NCBI GenBank assembly: GCA_030614945.1
Contig: JAUXAH010000042.1
Span: 1 to 11,223 of the forward strand
Origin: Phycisphaerae bacterium
Lineage (GTDB): Bacteria; Planctomycetota; Phycisphaerae; Sedimentisphaerales; SG8-4
Direction: 5' to 3'
Length of the DNA: 11,223 nt
Part shown: positions 5,169-11,223 of the stretch, one piece after another
Position numbering within the stretch: the first letter of the stretch is position 1
Layout: each line of letters begins with the position of its first letter
Notes under the pieces: model-generated
The model's input: only the letters and a program-made list of their open reading frames with translations
The model's database searches: none
Told to the model about the DNA's origin: nothing
Program-made: the position numbers and the translations under genes

Positions 5169-7877
5169 ATGAAGGAAGTTAAGAAGCCACAAGAACATAT
5201 CGAGGATATGCCTATCCTCGATGAGCTGAAGATTTCATACCTTAACTATGCGATGAGCGTGATTGTTTCGCGTGCCCTGCCGGACGTCCGCGACGGGCTG
5301 AAACCATCGCAGAGACGAATACTGGTTGCGATGAATGATTTGAATCTGGGCCCGCGAAGCAGACACCGCAAGTGCGCCAAAATCGTGGGCGATACCGGCG
5401 GCAACTACCACCCGCACGGCGACCAGGCAACGTACGGAACGCTGGTACGTCTGGGCCAGGATTGGAATATGCGTTATCCGCTGATTGACCCTCAGGGTAA
5501 TTTCGGCAGTATCGACGCGGACCCGCCGGCTGCTATGCGATATACCGAAGCGAGAATGGCTTCGCCGGCTATGGAAATACTCGAAGATATTAACCACGAC
5601 ACCGTTGATTTTGTGCCGAACTATGACGAGACCCGCACCGAACCAACGGTTTTGCCGGGTAAGTTTCCGAACCTTCTGGTCAACGGCTCTACGGGCATTG
5701 CGGTTGGTATGGCGACCAACATTCCGCCTCACAATATTGCCGAGGTCTGTGACGCCCTGCTGCTTGTGATAGAAGATGCGAAGTGCGGGTTCAAGGATAT
5801 TATCAAGCGGCTGCCGGGCCCGGACTTTCCGACAGGGGGAATCATCTGCGGCAAAAAAGGGATTATGGATGCTTACACCACCGGCAGGGGCCATTTGACG
5901 GTCCGAGGCAAAATAGATATCGAAGCAACCAAAAAGGGCAAAACAAGAATTGTAATAACCGAAATACCGTATATGGTTGTCAAGACAACGATTGTCTCGA
6001 AAATCGCGGATTGTGTCCAAAAAGGCCAGATTGCCGAAATCGCCGACATTCGGGACGAATCGGACCGACACGGCTTACGGATTGTCGTGGACCTGAAAAA
6101 AGACGCCGACAGCGAAATCGTATTGAACAAGCTGTACCGTTACACGCCTCTGCAAAGCACGTTTGCCATTGCCAATATCGCGCTGGTTAATAAGAGACCT
6201 GAAACGCTGAACATCAAGCAGATGCTTGGCTGCTTCACTGAGCATCGCAAGACCGTCGTTCGCCGGCGAACCAGGTTCCTGTTAAAAAGATGCCGAAACA
6301 GGGCCCATATTCTGGAAGGGCTTATCCTGGCGGTCAGTGACATCGACGACATCATTAAGCTGATAAAAAAATCTCCCGATGCGCCAACAGCAAAGTTGAA
6401 TTTGATGAAGAAGCCGCTGCGACTGGCCGAGTCAGCAACATTAAGGGAAATCCTACCCAAGGCCTTCGTCAGGAAAAAAAGTAAATCCGACCAATTTCTG
6501 ACAGGCCCCCAGGCCGATGCGATTTTAGCAATGCAGCTGCAAAGACTGACGGGCCTGGAGATGAAAAAGCTCGCCCAGGAATACGCCGACCTTACCGAGC
6601 AGATAGAGGGCTACGAAGTAATACTGGCCAACGAGGAGGCGCTGCTGGATATCATTCGCGAAGACATCTACGAAATAAAGGAAAAGTACGGCGACAAAAG
6701 GCGGACAAAAATTACCCACAAGATTGAACAGCTCGACATCGAGGATTTGATAGCCGAGGAGGAGGTTATCGTTACTGTAAGTCACAGCGGATACGTAAAG
6801 CGAATGCCGCTGGACACATATCGCAAGCAGGCCAGGGGCGGCAAAGGCATTATCGGCTCAGATACAAAAGAGGGCGATTTCATAGAACATCTCTTCACCG
6901 CCTCCACGCACGATTATCTGCTTATATTTACCAACCGCGGCAAATGCTACTGGCTGAAGGTCTATGACGTCCCGAGTATGTCAAGGCAAAGCAAGGGCAG
7001 GAACATCGTGAACCTGCTGAAGCTGGGCGACCAAAAAATGGCATCCATAATCAACGTGCGCGACTTTGATGAGGATGCCGACGAACAGGGCGTACGTCAG
7101 CTTGTTATGGCTACAAAGAATGGAATCGTAAAAAAGACCAGACTCTCGGCCTACAGCAACCCCAGACCAAGCGGTGTCATTGCAATCAAGCTCGACCCTA
7201 ATGATGATTTGATTGGCGTTGCATTGACAACGGGCCGGGACCATATTGTATTAGGGACGCAGGATGGTATGACGATACGCTTCGACGAAAAGCAAGCTCG
7301 CTCGATGGGCCGGGTTTCACGAGGCGTTAGAGGGATTAAACTGCGTCCCAAAGACACTGTGGTCGATATGGTAGTCGCCGAGGAAAAAGCGTCGCTGCTT
7401 ACGGTCTGTGAAAAAGGGTACGGCAAACGAACGAGCCTTGAAAATTACCGGGCGCAGAACCGAGGCGGGGTGGGCCTGATAAACATAAAAACAACCGCCC
7501 GAAACGGCAAGGTGGTTGCGCTCAAGGCCATCCAGAGCAAGGACGACCTGATGATGATAACCGCCAACGGGATAATTATTCGTACCGGTCTGGAAAAAAT
7601 CCGCTCGATAGGCAGAAACACGCAGGGCGTTCGCTTAATCAAGCTCAAAGCCGGTGACAAACTCGTCGCCGCCGAAAAGATAAGTCCTGAAGATGTAAAC
7701 GCCTCAAAAGAAAAAAACAGCATTAATCAGAAGCCGAAATCTGAATCGGAACCGAAGCCAGAAGTTAAGCCGAAAGTTAAGCCGAAACGAAAAACTAAAC
7801 CAAAACCTAAACAGAAACCGAAAGCCAGGCCGAAATCCGGTTCAAAACCTAAACGCAAAAAAAAGAAACGAAGATAG
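5169..7877 (+). CDS. gyrA: DNA gyrase subunit A (type IIA topoisomerase A subunit)
   Basis: This 902-residue subunit cuts and rejoins DNA and works with GyrB to supercoil it. The N-terminus has [22 protein letters not shown] (residues 25-46), the HPHGD loop (81-85) and [10 protein letters not shown] with catalytic Y125, then [22 protein letters not shown]. The C-terminal pinwheel starts near 530 with a GyrA-box variant QARGGKG (554-560), which favours gyrase over topoisomerase IV, although the [12 protein letters not shown] context resembles the second GyrA-like paralogue of planctomycetes and chlamydiae. Residues 838-902 form an unusual basic Lys/Pro tail. Positions equivalent to E. coli S83 and D87 are Q86 and G90. 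The start MKEVKK (5169) is chosen because the 22 earlier in-frame residues come from repeat element 2 and family similarity begins only after it. The ribosome site is weak (AAAGAG). Confidence 0.93.
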   Translation: MKEVKKPQEHIEDMPILDELKISYLNYAMSVIVSRALPDVRDGLKPSQRRILVAMNDLNLGPRSRHRKCAKIVGDTGGNYHPHGDQATYGTLVRLGQDWNMRYPLIDPQGNFGSIDADPPAAMRYTEARMASPAMEILEDINHDTVDFVPNYDETRTEPTVLPGKFPNLLVNGSTGIAVGMATNIPPHNIAEVCDALLLVIEDAKCGFKDIIKRLPGPDFPTGGIICGKKGIMDAYTTGRGHLTVRGKIDIEATKKGKTRIVITEIPYMVVKTTIVSKIADCVQKGQIAEIADIRDESDRHGLRIVVDLKKDADSEIVLNKLYRYTPLQSTFAIANIALVNKRPETLNIKQMLGCFTEHRKTVVRRRTRFLLKRCRNRAHILEGLILAVSDIDDIIKLIKKSPDAPTAKLNLMKKPLRLAESATLREILPKAFVRKKSKSDQFLTGPQADAILAMQLQRLTGLEMKKLAQEYADLTEQIEGYEVILANEEALLDIIREDIYEIKEKYGDKRRTKITHKIEQLDIEDLIAEEEVIVTVSHSGYVKRMPLDTYRKQARGGKGIIGSDTKEGDFIEHLFTASTHDYLLIFTNRGKCYWLKVYDVPSMSRQSKGRNIVNLLKLGDQKMASIINVRDFDEDADEQGVRQLVMATKNGIVKKTRLSAYSNPRPSGVIAIKLDPNDDLIGVALTTGRDHIVLGTQDGMTIRFDEKQARSMGRVSRGVRGIKLRPKDTVVDMVVAEEKASLLTVCEKGYGKRTSLENYRAQNRGGVGLINIKTTARNGKVVALKAIQSKDDLMMITANGIIIRTGLEKIRSIGRNTQGVRLIKLKAGDKLVAAEKISPEDVNASKEKNSINQKPKSESEPKPEVKPKVKPKRKTKPKPKQKPKARPKSGSKPKRKKKKRR

Positions 7878-7908
7878 GCGAGTACAAAGGTCGGGTGAGA
7901 CGCTGCGG

Positions 7909-10473
7909 TCAGAACGACGACGGGGTGGGAACGGCTGGGGTGATATACTCGCGGTGCATCACCGAGGCAGCAGAGACCACATTAGACGAAGGGAGCCGCT
8001 GAAGCGCTTTGAGTGCGGTAGAGATGTCTGGACTGCTCTTTAGTTTCAGTAATGCTTTGAAGATGTCAAATGCCGTTACTAAGCCCTGCACTTTGCCCCG
8101 CTGATTCATCACAGGCAAACATCGCACGCTAAACCGGCGCATATTTTGCATTATAGCCGGAAGCGGCGTCTCAGGGCTTATAGTGAGAACCGGCCTGGTC
8201 ATTACCCATTTGATCTTGATTTGAAGCGTGGCGTCATCCGACGGTCGGCGCCATCTCGCAAATACAGGTCGCAGATAAGGGCTGATTGCTCCTGTCAGGT
8301 CGTACCTTGACACAATACCTTCCGACACTCCGTTCCGGCCTACCATCATATAGCCGACATCGTGCTGCTGCATCCTTGTAAGAGCCTGCTGTACGCTATC
8401 ATCCGAAGCGCCCCAGACAACATCTTTTTGCATAATATCTTTCGCACACATCGCTGAAAGTACGCCAACACTACTAACAGGCGGGCTTTCCGGTGCTGTC
8501 CGCAAGCGCTCTTCTTTTGCGTGGCTTTTGAGAGCATCGCTGACTTTCTCAGCAACGTCGGCCTTTGCTTTCTTTTCAGCTTTTGCTTTTAACTCAGCTT
8601 CGACCCTTGCTTTTGCTTCAGCTTTCGCTCTAACTTTTGCTTCAGCTCTGGCAATTTTTTCAGCCCTTATCCTTGCCTTCTTTTCAGCTCTGGCTTTTGC
8701 TCTCGCTTCGACTTCAGCTCCTGCCTTTTGTTCAGCTTTTGCTTTTAACTCGGCTTCGACCCTTGCTTTTTGTTCAGCTTTTGCCCTGGCCTCAGCCTCA
8801 ACTCTTGCCTTTTCCTCAGCTTCTGCTTTTGCCTCGGCTCTGACTCTGGCTTTCTCCTCAGCTATTGCTTTAGCTTCGGCTTCGGCCCTCGCCTTTTCTT
8901 CAGCTTTGGCTTTTAACTCGGCTTCAGCCCTGGCCTTTTCCTCAGCTTTGGCTTTTAACTCGGCTCTGACTCTGGCTTTCTCCTCAGCTATTGCTTTAGC
9001 TTCGGCTTCGGCCCTTACCTTTTCTTCAGCTTTTGCTCTGGCCTCTGCTTCGGCCCTGGCTTTTTCTTCAGCTACTGCTTTTAACTCGGCTTCGACTCTT
9101 ACCTTTTCTTCAGCTTTTGCTTTTAACTCGGCTTCGGCTCTGACTTTTTCTTCAGCTACTGCTCTGGCCTCTGCTTCGGCCCTTGCTTTTTCTTCAGCTT
9201 TTGCTTTTAACTCAGCTTCACCCCTCGCTTTTTCTTCGTCTATTGCTCTGGCCTCGGCTTCGGTCCTTGCCTTTTCTTCAGCTATTGCCTTAACCTCGGC
9301 TTCAACCCTTGCTTTTTCTTCAGCTACTACTTTAGCTTCGGCTTCAGCCCTTGCCTTTTCCTCAGCTTTTGCTTTTAACTCGGCTTCAGTCCTGGCCTTT
9401 TCTTCAGCTTTTGCTTTTAACTCGGCTTCGACTCTTACCTTTTCTTCAGCTACTGCCCTTAACTCGGCTTCAATCCTTGCCTTTTCTTCAGCTTTTGCTT
9501 TTAACTCGGCTTCGGCTCTTGCTTTTTGTTCAGCTTTTGCTTTTAACTCGGCTTCGACCCTTGCCTTTTCTTCAGCTTTTGCCCTGGCCTCGGCTTCAGC
9601 TCTTGCCTTTTCCTCAGCTTTTGCTTTTAACTCGACCTCAGCTCTCGCCTTTTGTTCAGCTTTTGCTCTTGCCTCAGCTTCGACTCTTGCTCTTCCCTCA
9701 GCTTTTGCCTTTAACTCGGCTTCGACTCTCGCCTTTTCTTCAGCCATTGCCCTGGCCTCGGCTTCAGCTCTTGCCTTTTCCTCAGCTTTTGCTTTTAACT
9801 CGGCCTCAGCTCTTGTCTTTTGTTCAGCTTTTGCTCTGGTCTCGGCTTCAATTCTTGTCTTTTCTTCAGCTATTGCCTTGACTTCAGCTTCAGTCCTTGC
9901 CTTTTCTTCAGCTTTTGCCTTAACCTCAGCTTCAACCCTCGCTTTTTCTTCAGCTACTGCTCTGGCCTCTGCTTCGGCCCTGGTCTTTTCTTCAGCCTTT
10001 GTTCTTAACTCGGCTTCAGTCCTTGCCTTTTCTTCAGCTTTTGCTTTTGCCTTTGCCTTTTTTTCAGTTTTTGCTCTGGCTTTTGCCTCGGCTTTTGCTC
10101 TTATCTTCTTTTCAGCTTCAGCTCTGGCTTGAACTCTGGCTTTTGCTTTGGCTTCGGCCCTGACTCCCTTCTTACCTATACAGGAAGGGTCTAACGGCCA
10201 ATGTTTCTTTCCGCATTTTTCACATGTCGGCGTAAATTTCTCATCAGGGGACGGGATTGATTTTATAATAATTTTGGAAACCGGCTTCTCTTTAGCTTCA
10301 TCCGTCCCGCTCTTTTTCTTACCGGCACAAAGGCGGAAGGGCCAATGTTTCTTTCCGCATTTTTCACATGTCGGCATAGCCTTCTTAGTGGAAGTGCTGT
10401 CACGAACAAGCTCAACCGCTTTTGCCGGCGTCTTTGTGACCTGTGACTTAATTTCTATTGGGGGTGCTGCCAT
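7909..10473 (-). CDS. Zinc-knuckle / long Ala-Glu-Lys-Arg helix / CBS-domain protein
   Basis: The 854-residue product is of unknown function. Residues 1-104 hold two near-identical motifs, CEKCGKKHWPFRLC (C36, C39, H43, C49) and CEKCGKKHWPLDPSC (C84, C87, H91, C98), resembling CCHC zinc knuckles. Residues 143-590 are 32 uninterrupted 14-residue units of the form KAKAEEKARxEAEx, flanked by similar less regular sequence (105-142, 591-643). Charges are spaced i to i+4, so a very long single helix or TolA-like rod is expected. Residues 674-809 form two CBS motifs (AKDIMQKDVV to GIVSRYDLTGAI; KWVMTRPVLTI to GLVTAFDIFKALL), which usually bind adenine nucleotides. The end (SVMHREYITPAVPTPS) looks like the start of a third. 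No signal peptide or membrane segment is seen, so it is probably cytoplasmic. There is no Shine-Dalgarno before ATG 10473. It is convergent with gyrA (31-bp gap, no hairpin). Confidence 0.87.
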   Translation of the reverse strand: MAAPPIEIKSQVTKTPAKAVELVRDSTSTKKAMPTCEKCGKKHWPFRLCAGKKKSGTDEAKEKPVSKIIIKSIPSPDEKFTPTCEKCGKKHWPLDPSCIGKKGVRAEAKAKARVQARAEAEKKIRAKAEAKARAKTEKKAKAKAKAEEKARTEAELRTKAEEKTRAEAEARAVAEEKARVEAEVKAKAEEKARTEAEVKAIAEEKTRIEAETRAKAEQKTRAEAELKAKAEEKARAEAEARAMAEEKARVEAELKAKAEGRARVEAEARAKAEQKARAEVELKAKAEEKARAEAEARAKAEEKARVEAELKAKAEQKARAEAELKAKAEEKARIEAELRAVAEEKVRVEAELKAKAEEKARTEAELKAKAEEKARAEAEAKVVAEEKARVEAEVKAIAEEKARTEAEARAIDEEKARGEAELKAKAEEKARAEAEARAVAEEKVRAEAELKAKAEEKVRVEAELKAVAEEKARAEAEARAKAEEKVRAEAEAKAIAEEKARVRAELKAKAEEKARAEAELKAKAEEKARAEAEAKAIAEEKARVRAEAKAEAEEKARVEAEARAKAEQKARVEAELKAKAEQKAGAEVEARAKARAEKKARIRAEKIARAEAKVRAKAEAKARVEAELKAKAEKKAKADVAEKVSDALKSHAKEERLRTAPESPPVSSVGVLSAMCAKDIMQKDVVWGASDDSVQQALTRMQQHDVGYMMVGRNGVSEGIVSRYDLTGAISPYLRPVFARWRRPSDDATLQIKIKWVMTRPVLTISPETPLPAIMQNMRRFSVRCLPVMNQRGKVQGLVTAFDIFKALLKLKSSPDISTALKALQRLPSSNVVSAASVMHREYITPAVPTPSSF
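8704..10047 (-). repeat. 32 tandem 42-bp coding repeats
   Basis: The segment encodes 32 consecutive 14-residue units without a single insertion or deletion. Most variation is at unit positions 3 (K, V, I, M, A, E), 10 (A, V, T, I, G) and 14 (L, A, V, T); the frame residues A4, E5, K7, R9, E11 and E13 are nearly fixed. The mRNA-like strand is about three-quarters purine in typical units. A stretch of 57 identical bases recurs at 8833-8889 and 8959-9015, exactly three units apart. Confidence 0.93.
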
Positions 10474-10750
10474 TTACAAGGTTTGGTTATTTTGTTAGTT
10501 TCTCTGAAAGCCATCTGGAACTTTTTCTATATAACAACAAGAAATCATCGATACATCCATTTTTAACACTACTCATCCACTTCATTTTCGATAGTTTTTT
10601 TCAATACTTTAAGGTTTTTCCATATAGTCAGGTCGCTTTTGGAGTCACGGCTGTTTGTCCGGTGCCTGGTAGAGCCACAGCAAATTGTGTATTCACTGTT
10701 TTAGACGGGATTTGACAAGCAGCGGCGGGGCGCGTTATGTTACAGCCCTG
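10474..10750. other. Divergent intergenic region between the CBS gene and holA
   Basis: This AT-rich 277-bp gap must hold promoters for both flanking genes. The best plus-strand candidate is TATAGT (10623-10628) with a poor -35, TTCAAT (10600-10605), 17 nt before it; no convincing minus-strand promoter was found. Short open frames here show no family resemblance. A four-codon frame (ATG 10737, stop 10749-10751) overlaps the holA start. Confidence 0.4.
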
Positions 10751-11223
10751 ATGAGTAACCCTAATGCAAATAAAGCCCCCAGGCCGATTTATGTAATCGC
10801 CGGCAAAGAAGATTCTCTGCTCAACGCCCGGTGCCGGGAGCTTCTTGAGAAGCTATTAGAGCCCTCGCAAAGAGCCACCGGACTCTTTAGCGTCGAGGGC
10901 GCTGCAGTCTGCGCCTCCGAGGTGCTGGATGAACTGCGGACCGCACCGTTTCTGACCGAAAGAAGAGTTGTCGTTATAAAAGGCGCCGACAAATTCATTT
11001 CTGAAAACCGTCAGTTGCTCGAAAGGTATTTCGATAACCCGTGCCCTACCGGCATACTTGTATTGACGGTAACCAATTGGGACACCCGGACCAAACTGGC
11101 CAAGAAACTATCCGAGGTCGGCACACTAATCAGCGTAACACAACCCAAAGCGTGGCAACTGCCGGGCCGTCTCATCGAATATACCAGTGACGCACACGGC
11201 AAAAATCTAACCAAAGATGCAGC
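10751..11223 (+). CDS. holA: DNA polymerase III subunit delta, 3' end beyond the window
   Basis: The first 157 residues of HolA are present. The delta subunit of the clamp loader opens the beta sliding clamp so that it can be placed on DNA. The sequence matches the family's N-terminal AAA-like domain: PIYVIAGKEDSLLNARCREL (residues 12-31), with the VIAGxED stretch in place of a working P-loop, then LDELRTAPFLTERRVVVIKGADKF in the next 70 residues, a highly characteristic HolA segment, and LVLTVTNWDTRTKLAKKL further on. The start is ATG 10751, the first in-frame ATG that keeps the normal N-terminus; no Shine-Dalgarno precedes it, and the upstream stop of a tiny frame overlaps it (TGATG). The gene runs off the right edge, missing about half of the usual 330-350 residues. 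Confidence 0.9.
   Translation, partial: MSNPNANKAPRPIYVIAGKEDSLLNARCRELLEKLLEPSQRATGLFSVEGAAVCASEVLDELRTAPFLTERRVVVIKGADKFISENRQLLERYFDNPCPTGILVLTVTNWDTRTKLAKKLSEVGTLISVTQPKAWQLPGRLIEYTSDAHGKNLTKDA

Noticed and set aside
4956..5198. Minus-strand 80-codon frame containing IPAKAGIH
   Set aside because: This peptide string is a known by-product of the dispersed ATTCCTGC palindrome, not a protein family.
5235..6071. 278-codon minus-strand frame opposite gyrA
   Set aside because: It lies opposite the highly conserved gyrase core and has no protein character of its own.
8704..10047. CRISPR-like array
   Set aside because: The 42-bp periodicity has no unique spacers and encodes an unbroken protein repeat.
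8528..10132. Plus-strand 534-codon open frame rich in FSSAFAFNSAS
   Set aside because: It is the exact antisense of the 42-bp repeat array; the repeat codon pattern happens to avoid stops on the other strand. It has no start signals and no domain, whereas the minus-strand frame has CBS domains and Cys motifs.
10458..10715. 85-codon plus-strand frame before holA
   Set aside because: It begins inside the CBS gene on the opposite strand and shows no domain or conserved motif.

Overview
The window looks like chromosomal DNA of a planctomycete, most likely a Phycisphaerae-type lineage. This is inferred from a very long signal peptidase I with large insertions, a GyrA of a divergent planctomycete/chlamydia-like type, a small stand-alone HNH endonuclease, several starts without a Shine-Dalgarno sequence, and long gaps between genes. 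No 16S rRNA, tRNA or other decisive marker is present.

Left part (1-2473): three minus-strand genes, in transcription order an HU/IHF-type DNA-bending protein (1521-1210), a CspA-type cold-shock protein (1066-839) and an HNH endonuclease running off the left edge (623-1). Upstream of the HU gene lies about 950 bp without a convincing gene. It holds a good candidate HU promoter, short direct and inverted repeats, a cluster of hairpins and candidate promoters for the plus-strand gene that follows.

Middle (2474-7877): plus-strand signal peptidase I (lepB) ends in a 14-bp GC-rich hairpin. Next comes a patch of genomic debris (4243-5155): two composite repeat elements that share a terminal sequence, one around an array of 8-bp repeats and one around a perfect hairpin, and between them a lipoprotein signal-peptide stub joined out of frame to the C-terminal part of a sugar-porter MFS transporter. 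The second element sits directly before gyrA, which encodes a 902-residue gyrase A subunit ending in a strongly basic Lys/Pro tail.

Right part (7909-11223): convergent to gyrA is the most unusual gene, a minus-strand 854-residue protein. It has two zinc-knuckle-like motifs, then 32 uninterrupted 14-residue Ala/Glu/Lys/Arg repeats predicted to form one very long charged helix, then a pair of CBS domains and a possible cut-off third. Divergent from it, holA (DNA polymerase III delta subunit) starts at 10751 and runs off the right edge.

Several genes act on DNA or RNA (HU, cold-shock protein, HNH nuclease, gyrase, clamp-loader subunit), but strands alternate and gaps are long, so there is no single operon. 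The zinc-knuckle/long-helix/CBS protein is the best candidate for something undescribed. Its architecture suggests a spacer or scaffold linking a nucleic-acid- or protein-binding end to a nucleotide-sensing end, but its function cannot be read from the sequence.
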